From Syngnathus acus (lineage: Eukaryota > Chordata > Actinopteri > Syngnathiformes > Syngnathidae): a DNA stretch of 64,000 nucleotides. The position numbers and the translations under genes were made by a program. This document shows, piece after piece, positions 1-22,775 of the stretch (within the stretch, counting starts at the first letter, position 1; each line of letters opens with the position of its first letter). The notes under the pieces were generated by a model. That model did not search any database. It was not told the origin of the DNA and saw only the letters and a list, made by a program, of their open reading frames with translations. The stretch is taken from the NCBI RefSeq assembly GCF_901709675.1, contig NC_051092.1, positions 5,522,491 through 5,586,490 of the forward strand. Direction: 5' to 3'.

Positions 1-172
1 TACATTTTCATTCAGGGGAGACTGATGAGAGCAAAAGCATACATTGTATCGATTTGTAAAATACTGAAGAGTTTGATTCATTGTGTTCTGAGGCTTCATA
101 AATGTAAATTTTGATTAACGTGGTAGGGAAGGGAAGCTAAAATATTTCATTCATTCATTTTTTTTAACTAAC

Positions 173-3100
173 CTGGTGTGCCAGTTCACGTGCAATGAGA
201 TGAGCGATTTTTTCTTTGTGCAGCTGGGATGACACGCCTTCTTCATACAGCAAGGCTCCTTCTTGATATGTTATCAGTCCCCAGTTTTCCACCGCTGCAG
301 CAGATAAATCTGGCAGTGCAATTTGATCTGGGGGAATGATTAGACATAATAAATATATGCAAAGTGTTTTGTTTCCACAAATCTTGTCAAGGCACATTCA
401 TTGGGGGAAAACAATGGTGATGTTTGGCATTCTACACAACTGGACAAATTAGCTACAAAACCTCAGTTCGTCCGCAAGGACTACATGAGTAAACCGGCAA
501 GCCTGTTCTAAAAGGTTTACCAATGATCAGACATTGTGATTTCCCAGAATGTCACGTCTCGTCTCCAGCCGTTCCACTATGTGTTTGTTGTCATGGTTAC
601 TGTCTGTGTGCTCGCCCCTCCCCTCCTGTGTGCCCATGATTAAGTGTGAATATTCTCACCTGCCTCTTGTTACCTGTCGTGTATATAAGTCCTGTCTGCC
701 CCTCATGACCCTTCGGGTCATTGTGTGTGTGTTGTTGTCTTGATGTCTTCACGTCCTTTGTGTCGCGTCCCTGTCGGTTAGTCCTCTGGTTATTTTGTTA
801 AGTCATGTCAGTTTGCTGAGTCTATTTTTGAGTTCCTCCAATAAACCCTGGTCCAAGCTGCATTTGGTCGCCCTGCTCCGTCCGTTTCTGACACAGAACT
901 GTTGTAAGTAACCATTTGGAAATGTAAACACTTGCAGAGATTCTTAAAAAGTGTTACATGTAGATATTTTGCTGTTTCATACCTCATTAAAGAAGCTATA
1001 TCATGCTAGATGAACTTTTTGACCTTTTAGTCATGTTAAAATGCTAATTCCTTGCTCAAAACATCCCCCAACTGGTGCTTTTTTTTTTTTTTTCCTCCAT
1101 TTACTCCCCTTGGGGCATTCCTGCTCATTCCGCCTCTTTAATCACCAGCCCCACCCGAGCCCATACAACGACCAGGTACTCACTGTGATGTCACAAAATG
1201 AGGAGCCGCCCCAAGCAGACTAAACACAGCTAGTACCTCAGAGCAGTTGAGTTTACATAGGGCTGTTATGATTTTGGTGCATCAAATAAATGATAACATG
1301 TTTCGACAAACACTGCAATGTGCTCAAGTATTAGTCATTGCTGTTTGGTGCATTAAAAGAGTATTTTCTATGTCATTTTGAAATGTCCTGCTTAGTGATT
1401 GGCCAATGAACGCACCTCAAGTCTAGGGATGGATGTCTAAGTACGTACAGTGGAAGTGGGGACTGAACTTCTAGTCTGACTTCAAAATGAGAAAAATAGC
1501 CACCAAAATAAAATAACTCCTATTTCATAAAAACATTTAATTACGTAATATCATGATGTATATGTGCCTACAATTAACCGTAGACACACACTGAATTTGA
1601 TCCGTCGCATAAATTCTTACCAAGCTTTTTCAGAATGTAATTGATTCCAAAGTGGTTTTCATAGAACTTGAGAATCTTTCCGGTAACATCTGCTGCATAT
1701 CGAGTGTGCCCAGCATCAGTAGCCTCTGGCCGGGCATATATCTGCATGAAAAAAAAATCATAAAGGGCACATGAGGTCTTGTTTCGTTTTGATCCTCAAC
1801 TGAAACATTTACACATGCACAAAATTGTTGATGCTCTTCCATTAAAGACAGCAAATTCATCAATAACAAATTATCTTAATTTGTTGAGAATTAAACAATT
1901 AAAAGCAGACGGTTTTATTTTTGTGGTCCAACAGAGTAATTTTGATTTATAATTAACTGATTTTCTGTAGCTGCACATTGAGTGTTGTGGCAAAATAGCA
2001 CCTGTGTTTTTATTTCCATAACAGAAAGGTAGTAAAAATTTGGACCACATGAATCGCTAAACTAATGGTTGAGTAAAGGGAAATAAAACATACTGCCAGT
2101 CAACACAGCAAAACAACTCAATGTGTCAAAGTCAAAGCAAACTTACCTGGATTGTCACGCGTTCGAGCACTGATTTGATGGGTGTGAACTCTGAAACTGT
2201 GAATGCCAACAAGTTGGTGGACATTTTCGGTGTCGGATAAAATTGTGTGACTTCCCAGTCTTCTGCAAGTTCTGAGCCTAAAAGGGTGGGAGGGTGCAAA
2301 GTATATTGTGTAAAAGTAGATAGTATGCTTTGTTTACATTTACCTGATTGTAAATCGTATTTATTCACCTTTCGCAGCTTCATTCCCAAGTGCCGTCATT
2401 TCTTTTCTATGTTTGATTGTCACATCAAACACAGCCTTCATTTGCGGCTCATCAAAACAAGGAAACAATTTTCTGGCGGCTGTTGGCTGCAGGAGTGTAC
2501 TGGCAAGAAATCTATGCAATAAAAAAGGTTAATATTCACCAACAAGTCACATGTGTACTAGTCACAAGCAAGTCTCAAATCGGAACCTTCAATGTTGAAG
2601 CAAGTCCCAAGCTAGTGTGGACATAAGTCAAGCAACTCTTGTAGTCACTACCAAATTTCAAGCAGTCGTTTCTTGTTTTGAGTATGTTCTAAGTCAAGTC
2701 ATAATATTTTGCTCCGTCACAACATACAGTATATTATATATCATAACTCTTCATGTGTAAATGAAACATCAGTGCTATGATGCTGCTCAAGCTGCTACTA
2801 ACTATACAATATTGCAAAGCAGAATAAAATAAAGTATATAGCAGCTTACTCTAACTGCGATTAACATGTCTCATTCTCATTAGCTAACGATGAGCATGGG
2901 CTTCCCTAGTTAGCAAATTAAAATATTTAAGCAGTTTCAGAATATATTATAGCAAATAATATAACATAATCCAAAATTGTGTGTTGCTGTGCTTCAGAAC
3001 AAGTCTTCATCTAATTGATGACTTTTTAAACTATTAATTTACTATGTTAGGGCAATCTGACTTTGGCACCATTTGGAACGGGAATGGCGGTTTACTGGTT

Positions 3101-4327
3101 CAACCAACAAATTCCCCTTTACCAATTTAACAATAGTTAATTTTGAAGAACTAACTTTTAAGTAACCCCTACTCAGGCCCCCTTCTTCAGGTGTTCCATG
3201 TCAAGCTTTGAAATTTGGAATTTCATCTTAGCCAATTCCTCTGGACCAAATCCAATACACACTCACGCACCATCTTTTATCATCCTATCCACCATGTAAC
3301 TCGACAAGAGATAATGGATTCTTAACTGAGAAATCAAAGATTTGTTTATTTACATAAATAAAAATCATATGAATAAAGGTCATTTGAGCAAAAATAAATT
3401 TCAGAAGGACGCATACAACTTTATTCGCCAATTGGCAGTTGCCAGGAACTAACGCTCACTTTCAAAAAGATGGCTGACTCCTGAATGAGAACAAATTAAT
3501 TTGCCTTCAAAATAGATTCAGACTGTCATTATGAGATCAGTCATATTTATTGTATTTCCAGCCATGACTGGTTTTCTCTGAGTTATACGGTAGAGCGGAC
3601 ACATTTAGACTGTTATGTCAACGTGTTAATTATCCTTGACCATTTATATCAGTTAAAAAGAAAAAACATTTAAAGAACTATATTTAAACAGATTTATCAA
3701 TCAAAATCTTTTTCACACTTACCTCTCTCTATTTGTGTTATTTTCAAAATGTGGAACATCTTCATTGTATGTGCTTAGATATAAAGCTTGAAGATTTTGT
3801 GATATCTCTCCTTGGAATGCCAGAAATAAGCTGTAGTTCTTTCCAGCCATCAGTTCCTCCTTTAACTGGATCTCCAAGAAATCACTTTCATTCACATGAT
3901 TCTTCATATCAATTATCTCGATCTTCTTATTTGTCGTTTTAATCTTCACTAATGGATCATAAACCCTCAGGTCTCGGCTATGGAGGTAAATGCTCTGTGT
4001 TGTCTCAACACAATGAAAATGTACAGTTGAGTTACCGGTGAACACCATCGTCTGGTTTGGAGTGGTGACATTAACTTCCTCGATGATTCTGGAGTAGAGC
4101 TGAAGATGAAGAAATAATTTGTAGTTGTCAGGCACCAGATTTGTCGGCAACCGCATGACAGGTGGTGGTATAATAATGGGGGGTGGGTCGGTCGGCCTTT
4201 CTGTTGCGTTCATCGGTCCGATCTGGATTTCGTAAAAAATGACCATAGTGACAATGCTGCAAATGGCAGACGCAGTCAGGATCCCAAAAGCAGCGGCGAA
4301 GGCCTTGGCCGTCGAGGTCTTCGACAT
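173..4327 (-). CDS. M1-family aminopeptidase N-like ectoenzyme, 5' part (partial), with altered zinc motif
   Basis: Type II membrane zinc-peptidase of the M1 family, closest in layout to aminopeptidase N (ANPEP), which trims N-terminal residues from peptides outside the cell. Five coding exons join in phase: 3723-4327, 2369-2511, 2147-2277, 1621-1741, 173-327; the rest lies beyond the left edge. The ATG at 4327 begins a short cytosolic tail (MSKTSTAK) followed by one hydrophobic anchor (about residues 9-30), then a linker with N-glycosylation sites and the N-terminal beta domain. Family landmarks are LFPCFDEPQMKAVFDV, IYARPEATDAGH and ALPDLSAAAVENWGLITY. Where active members have GAMEN and HExxH, this gene reads AAVEN and RELAH: the first zinc-binding His is Arg (codon CGT), while the catalytic Glu and second His remain. 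The frame and all splice sites are intact, so it looks like a pseudoenzyme rather than a pseudogene. The second half, including the third zinc ligand, cannot be seen. Family call firm; orthology to a particular ANPEP paralogue is not established. Confidence 0.88.
550..893 (+). mobile_element. Solo LTR (344 bp), copy 1
   Basis: Starts TGTCA and ends TGACA, flanked by an exact 5-bp duplication CAGAA (545-549 and 894-898). It contains a TATA box (TATATAAG near 681) and an AATAAA signal at 839-844, as expected of an LTR with U3-R-U5. No internal retroelement sequence adjoins it, so it is a solo LTR. It lies in the intron between exons 4 and 5 of the M1 peptidase gene, antisense to that gene. A closely similar copy sits at 32060-32405. 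Family (Gypsy, ERV or other) not determined. Confidence 0.85.
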
Positions 4328-4444
4328 GGTGGCTGCTTGATCGGAGGTTCTGTTCGCTTGCTTTGCTGAGCTTATTCTGACACATCTGTGTACTTGTTCA
4401 CCTCTGATCTGCAAAACCTTATCTGCATCCAAGGAACCACCCTC

Positions 4445-4454
4445 CCATAAATAG
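4445..4454 (-). promoter_or_regulatory. TATA-like box of the M1 peptidase gene
   Basis: On the minus strand the sequence reads CTATTTATGG about 120 nt upstream of the ATG at 4327. That places a start site roughly 30 nt further on, giving a 5'UTR of about 85-90 nt. A GATA-type motif (GCAGATAAGG) lies at 4416-4425 just downstream. Position and sequence fit a TATA box; there is no transcript evidence. Confidence 0.45.
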
Positions 4455-4702
4455 GGCTTGGCCCAACTATCTCAAGTCTGTGTTTGGATTAAGCATTAAC
4501 CTGGACATTGCATAGGGAGCAAAGAGTAAGTGATTCAGTCTGGAAGGTTGTAAATGAGCCGTCATTGATAGTGCTCAAACATCTGGAGGTGGTTACTGTG
4601 GTCCAGACACACACTCTCAAGAAGCTTAGTGCAGCCCATTTCTCAGCTGGATCATTATAACTTACAGTGGCTATGAAAAGTCTACACACACCTGTTCAAA
4701 TG

Positions 4703-4952
4703 TACGGAAGAGGCTTAGGGCCAGTGAAGAAAAAAAAACGAGGGGTGACAGGATTCTGACTTTTTTCACAGAATTCTGACTTTAAAGTCAGGTGGTGGTA
4801 TAATAATGACTTTAAAGTCAGAATTCTGACTTTATTCTCAGAATTCTGACTTTAAAGTCAGAAGGTGGGAATAGTCAGAATTCTGAGAAAAAAAGTCAGA
4901 ATCCTGTCACCCCTCGTTTTCTTTTCTTCACTGGCCCTAATCCTCTTCCGTA
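4703..4952. mobile_element. 250-bp palindromic MITE with 6-bp target-site duplication
   Basis: The ends are long inverted repeats: TACGGAAGAGG... at 4703 and ...CCTCTTCCGTA at 4952, with arms of about 65 bp that match almost perfectly. It is flanked by the duplication CAAATG (4697-4702 and 4953-4958). The interior is built from repeated GACTTTAAAGTCAGAATTC palindromes, so the single strand would fold into a long hairpin. There is no coding capacity, so it is non-autonomous. A TAYGG-type end with a 6-bp duplication is, as I recall, compatible with the IS3EU superfamily, but I cannot confirm this. It lies about 370 bp upstream of the M1 gene's ATG. Confidence 0.85.
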
Positions 4953-4959
4953 CAAATGC

Positions 4960-6510
4960 CAGGAGTTTGTGATGTAAAAAATGTGAGTTAATTCCAAAGT
5001 TAGTTTCTCAACTTTTCAACCATAAATGTTGCCTACAACCTGTGCACCACCCCCCAAAAATATTTTAAAAAGTCCATATTTTTGTGCTGAAGTGAAAGCA
5101 AACAACTGAGATAATATGGTAGCACAAGAGTGCAGTGGGGGCTGTGTTCAGAATTAATTAATCGCGTCATGTTCACTTATGTCAAATGCGAGTCAGCAGA
5201 AACATGTCATGTATTTATAATCCCTCTGAATCCCAAATAAAATTAAACTATTCTAGTCGGTAGAGTTTTGCTAAAACATGCACAAAATGAGATCTTGCAA
5301 TTCCTGTTAGTTTGGTGTTGGCAACTGCCAGACTTGGTACTTCTCCATCTATGCCCTTTGTACAGAGTGTAAACAAATCACACACAGTATGTGGTTATTT
5401 TTTTGTTGAGGAGTGGATCTTTTATAAATGCATTTTAGCATTGAAACATTACAATAGTCTTCTGTACATTGGTTCAAGTAAAAAAAAGATATACATATGC
5501 ACATAGTGTGGGTTTATTTAAAATGTCATTTTTGTCAAACATCTAGTTAGGAAGTGCGCTGTTGTTTGGGGCTCCCCAACAGCGATTATGAAAAACTGTG
5601 GCCCCCTCCATCATTTAAATTGCCTGATTCTGGCCGAAACAGTTTCACTCTCAGGTTGGTGGCACAATAACATGGACTCACTGATTTAAAGGCCGCAAGA
5701 GAAAAATGTTTATTGCTTACAAACAAGTACAATTGAACCCATTTATATTCCCTAAACTGCTGTTATGACATTAGTCTTAATCTTGGGGCCCTCCAACTCA
5801 ACACAAACCATTGTTTAGTAAATTGTACATGTAGTCCATAAATCTTTGCAAAGTAATTTTGCAATGACTTGGTTTAATCACATGTGCTGAACAGTAAACT
5901 CAGAGAAATTAACTTAAACCAGTTTTTAAGGGGAAATGAGAGAAAGCAATCAAAGTATGATTGGTCAGTAAAGAATATTTTAAATAGATTGACATCAACC
6001 TATGAAATCATCACAATCCACTAGTTCTGACGACAGTTAGTCTAGAATCGTGCAAAAAGCGCTCCAAAAGTGTTCACAAGCAAAACATAGACAATAAGGG
6101 TCTCTAGTGAACAGCATGTGTAATAGCAAGAGCATTGCTTGGGTTTCTCAGCTGGAGGAGCCAAACAGTTGAAATCAAAATAAAATCCAGTTGAGGATAA
6201 AATAATTTACATCCACAGTGCATAATCTAAACCTCATCTGGAAATTTGCAGACATTATTGCTCACTCACTGTAGTACAGCAATATTACACATCTACAAGA
6301 GCAATGGAAATTAAGAATAAACACATCCAGTACATTAACACATCGTTTGATTAACAGTTGGTCCAGCACTGGCTTAAACTCAAACTGAGCTGATTTGCAT
6401 TCCTAACAGGCTTGAATCAGAATCACAAGATCTTAATGCATTTCTTCCAAATAAAATATTCAGAAGCCAGTTGCAATTTGAAGATTTTATAGAAGCTGGT
6501 AGTCCTGGAA
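4960..6510. other. Intergenic spacer
   Basis: About 1.5 kb of A+T-rich sequence between the M1 gene promoter with its MITE and the 3' end of the F-box gene. I see no exon, RNA gene or recognisable full repeat here. Confidence 0.5.
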
Positions 6511-6527
6511 AAGGCGTTTTTGTGGTC

Positions 6528-6533
6528 TTTATT
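6528..6533 (-). terminator. Candidate poly(A) signal of the F-box gene
   Basis: TTTATT on the plus strand, i.e. AATAAA on the minus strand, about 400 nt beyond the stop codon at 6934. It is the first good hexamer downstream, which would give a 3'UTR of about 420 nt. Confidence 0.45.
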
Positions 6534-6933
6534 ATTGAATACAGAGATCACTTAGAATACAGTTTTCTTTTATCATAAATAATGTACAAAGTAAAAAAAA
6601 TGCACCTTTACATATTTGCATTATCGGTACTGCTCTGAGTTCATTCATTTTCATACATGACCTAGTTTAATCATTTTTTGTTGCAATCTTCTTAGGCCAG
6701 ACAACACTGACATCTTTGAAAGCAAACTTGTGTACATTTGTGACTGTTCCCATGGAAGTATCTTGCACCTTGCGTTTTTGTTACGTGGATAGCCAGTGCT
6801 CTCAATTAACTTTGAGACTGGTGACGCTCTAAAGTTAGCAGCCACTGATGTGACTTATTTGTGTCCCACTCGGTAAACTGAGTTATGTAAAACAATAATT
6901 GAGGAAGACAATTACATCCACAGAGTTGGTTGG

Positions 6934-8178
6934 TTACCAAAGCCAGCTGTCAAGATGCTGGACACAGTAACAGGAGCCTTCCAGGATGGCCGACAGTTCC
7001 TCGTAGCTCCTCTCTCTCCAGGTCGGAAGAAGTCTCTCGTTGTTGAGGGCCTGCAGTCTTGGCGTCCCTTCCCGAAGGACATGGTACAAGCAGGGCCAAC
7101 GACTCTGGATCCTCAGCCTCGTGCGCCTGTCCAATGTAATGCCACGAACAATCTTCTTGGCTCTGAGCTCACGCAGAGCGGGCAGCTTTAGACAAGAGAA
7201 GACCAGGCCTCTGCTGGGCGACACGTCCAAGAACTCCAAAGAAAGCGACTCGAGAGTGTAGGAAATACCAAGATTCCACAGCGGCACCAGGATGTGTAAG
7301 GTCAGTGATTTGAGGTTAGGAAGGGATGTCGTTAGGGTCTGCAGTGTTGATGGAGTCACTCCTTTGAAGACCCAGAAGAACTTCAGCTCAAGCACTTTGA
7401 GCTGCTGGAATTGGGTGAGGAGAGACACTGACAAATCTGACCAGTCAAAGTGTAACCTCATCTTGCTGATACGGGGACAGCTCTGAGTGAGTTTGGTCAG
7501 CAGCTCCTGGAAATTGGTCACCTGTCAAAACAAATGACATTGGTTCAGGGAAATAAGAAGACATAAGTAAACAAAATGTACTTTTTAGTGTTATCTTTCA
7601 TCAATATTTATGTAGAATCAATAAATACATTCTATATGAAGTATTACCTGGTCCATCTTAGTGATGCTGTCCTGGTGAGAACTGGAGCTGGAGTGCACCC
7701 TGAGATCCAGAGGCTGAAGAAGTGTGAACGTCCAGTTGAGGTCTAGCTGACCAAGGTCCCTGCAGTGGACATTATCCAACAGGTGGCTTAGCAGCTCACC
7801 CCACTTATTACAGCGATCCCCCAAATCAAAGCTGGCCTTCAGTGTGAGAAGACTGGCCCGGCGCGAGATGAGATGGTGCGTGTAGAGGTGAACCCAGGAT
7901 TTCCACCTCTCAAACTCTCGATTGGACACGAGCACCCCCTCTTGCCCCAGGTGGAAGACGCCTCGACGGGAATAGTCAGCAACCCGCCATAGTTTCCATG
8001 AACGAACAAGGCAACTCCAGCTCAAGCAAACCAGAGCACAGCTACATTTATCCACCTCATTCAGGAAAGACAACACGTGTAGCTGGCACTCCACTGGCAG
8101 GAAGTTGAAAGGGAAGTAGTCATCCCCCGCTTTGCGGCGGTTGTTTACAGGAGCCAAGGGTCTTTTCCGCGGGGACAT
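6934..8178 (-). CDS. F-box / leucine-rich-repeat-like protein (372 aa)
   Basis: Two coding exons: 7648-8178 (177 codons, ATG at 8178) and 6934-7521 (195 codons plus stop), joined in phase 0 across a GT-AG intron. Residues about 20-68 (FNFLPVECQLHVLSFLNEVDKCSCALVCLSWSCL... with the LW motif) fit the F-box fold, which binds SKP1 in SCF ubiquitin ligases. The rest has irregularly spaced leucine-rich segments (LKVLELKFF, LPNLKSLTLHIL, LESLSLEFLDV, LPALRELRAKK) resembling the substrate-binding LRR-like repeats of FBXL/FBXO proteins. A role as a substrate receptor is inference from family. I could not match it to a named F-box gene; FBXO33 and FBXO39 did not align well from memory. The gene is divergent from chka, with about 2.4 kb between the two start codons. 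Confidence 0.8.
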
Positions 8179-8270
8179 GTTGATAGCACAGAACAGTAGC
8201 CAACGGTGGAAGTCAGGATCTCCACCGGGAAGTCTTGTGGTGTGGCTTTGCCATAAATCTGTCTCTTCAG

Positions 8271-8278
8271 TTTAAATA
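8271..8278 (-). promoter_or_regulatory. TATA-like box of the F-box gene
   Basis: The minus strand reads CCTATTTAAA 93-100 nt upstream of the ATG. This would place the cap site within the 70 nt before the start codon. Sequence-only call. Confidence 0.4.
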
Positions 8279-8289
8279 GGTGAAAAGCA

Positions 8290-10280
8290 AAGTCATGTCA
8301 GATAGGAATTTCATTTCTTTGGTCATTGAAAAAAAAAAAAAAGAAATCACTATTCTTTTGAAAGGCCTATGTATGTTTTTACAAAGGGATAAAAAGAATA
8401 ATCTTAGAGGAAGCTGCTCAACATGCGTTTACAGTCAAATCAATATTGACCACACAGACTATGATGAATCAAATGTTTTAGTAGTTTTCTGTGCTATTCT
8501 TTAGTGATACTGTATTGCACATACACACATCTACGGGATAATCAACTCGATTTATTCTGAAATATAGGATACGTACTGTATATCCTAGTTAACCACTCAA
8601 ATGCATTCAATAAAGCACGTGTCCTTCGGATTCGCCTCAAATTGCAATGCGGTGCAAACAACCACATACACGGGCTATAGTTTACCAAGATAATGAATGT
8701 ATTGATCATCAGTTGACACCATTATTGCTATTAATTTAAGTCAATATGTAGCTTCTGTAGCAGTTTACATACTTTCATAACTAATATGTTTACTCCGTGT
8801 ATTTACCTTTTTGGTCGAACAGGTTCGGCACCCTCAATCCAGTTCGCTAGCCTGCTAGCTGTTAGCTAATGCAAAAGAAAACAAAGGCGTTTCCGATGAA
8901 AAACTATTTATTTCCTCGTTGTACCGTGAATTGAATAGAGACCCATCAGGCGTTGGTGTTGGTAGCACGGAGGGGACGAAACTATTTTAAATGAAGCGGT
9001 AGTTGGCAAATTCTGTTGCGTTTGTGCGCTAATGCAGACGGCTACGCTGCCCATGATGTCATCAAAAGCCACCGGTTGTATTTGTACTATGTAAAGTGGA
9101 GGCCTAGAGGGCGCGCGCCGCTCAATATTGCAGCAGAATACAGCCTCTGCTGGACAGAGTCCATGTGGCCGGTCCATTTCAGATCCCGAGAGATTGTGGA
9201 TCCCAGGAACTTGAAGATGTCTGTGGAGGATTAATGAGGATAGTAAGGGGTGGAAGTGGTGAAGGGTCTCTCCTGAAGTCCACTGTCATCTCCACGGTCT
9301 TGAGCGGGTTAAAACTACTGCTTTGTTAAAGCATCCAAGATGGGAAAATGCAGGCAAATATTTTTTAATGATGGTAATTAGAATTTTCTTTTCAAATAAA
9401 AAGGCTGAGACAGTATGTTTCCTTCTGTGCTCCACAGGTACACTTGGCCATGATGTGACATTATCTTTAGTAGGTGTCTCCATGAAAGGACATGTAAAAG
9501 CCTTGCTTCATTCCCCCGAAATATTTGTACCTCCTTCCACATCACTCCTCTGTAGATATGAAATTCTAAAAGGATGACACTACGCTAATACTGGAACATA
9601 TTTGATTTTGTAAACATGTTGTGTGACGTTGCATCTTCTGCTCATGCGGGGGCACTATCGGGACGCATTTGGCCCACAGACCAGACAGACCGAGATCCCA
9701 TTTAATATGTCATGTGAATGATTACACGCGCGCGCACACAAAAACTGGAATTTACCCAAAAAAAATCCAATTGAGCATTAGGAGCTAGCGTCACTGTTTA
9801 CAGAGCAAGTAGCAAGCTACTCTACTATAATTCCTTCAAATCCAGAAACATCACAACTGCGTTACTTAAAAGCTGCGGGGAATGTCTCGTCTTGGGGGTC
9901 GCCACACTCCTGTACTCTGCTAATCTAACCACAATTTTGGCAGATAAGAATAGATTCAACCATATATTAGTGTCAGTGATTTAATAGTTAACTCCTAATT
10001 GTCATCTATTTTGACATTTGCTGAATATATTTACTTGTTTGAGTCAGCTACCCTCAACATTCGTTTTTATACCTTCATACATATCACGTATAGGACGTAT
10101 TAATGTGTATGTCAGCAGACAAGCAATCTTTTTTTTCACTTTATAATATTGGATTCACAGAAACAACGTTGTCATGTCGACGAGCATGTTGCGTGCGTTA
10201 CGTGACGCATGTTGAAGTGGACGGTTACGACGGAAGTCCGGTTTGTTTTGGTCCAGCCCACAATGACCATCCCGCATCTT
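8290..10280. other. Intergenic spacer between divergent F-box gene and chka
   Basis: A+T-rich spacer carrying one LINE fragment (9121-9310). A patch around 8830-9130 is richer in G+C and includes GCGCGCGC near 9110. Apart from that I see no gene. Confidence 0.45.
9121..9310 (-). mobile_element. LINE reverse-transcriptase fragment (decayed)
   Basis: Read on the minus strand, one frame gives NPLKTVEMTVDFRRDPSPLP and a shifted frame gives TDIFKFLGSTISRDLKWTGH. Both are characteristic of the C-terminal side of fish LINE reverse transcriptases. The change of frame between the two pieces shows it is a dead fragment of about 190 bp. Confidence 0.7.
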
Positions 10281-10286
10281 GGTCAA

Positions 10287-10326
10287 CCAATCAAGAGAGG
10301 AAATTGGCGTACGTGAGTCATGTGAC
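10287..10326 (+). promoter_or_regulatory. Candidate chka promoter elements (CCAAT box and M-box/E-box)
   Basis: CCAAT at 10287-10291 and GTCATGTGAC at 10317-10326 lie about 310-345 nt upstream of the chka ATG. The second is a symmetrical bHLH-zip site of the USF/MITF/TFE3 type and overlaps a TGAGTCA AP-1-like site. They sit at the edge of a less A+T-rich stretch that probably contains the 5'UTR. Function is inferred. Confidence 0.35.
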
Positions 10327-10622
10327 CACACCCTCCACCATCCTGTCCTTCCATCTTCGGTGTAAATCCAGCGGACGATCGCGTCTCACTCATTCCCAAG
10401 CAGTATTTCTACGTTTGCTGCTGCTGTCTCGTTTACAAAGCCCGAACGTCACATTGCTCTTTGTCGCGATTTTCCAAGTTAAAAATTGAGAAAAACGATA
10501 GTCTACTGCTTGAAAATAAATTATATAACGAGTCAACCAATCCTTCCATTTTGAGAGTGAATACTTAGTTGAGGGATATAATTCGACGTAGACTCTTTTT
10601 TATTTTTGAGTATTTTGTTTAA

Positions 10623-22775
<12,153 letters not shown>

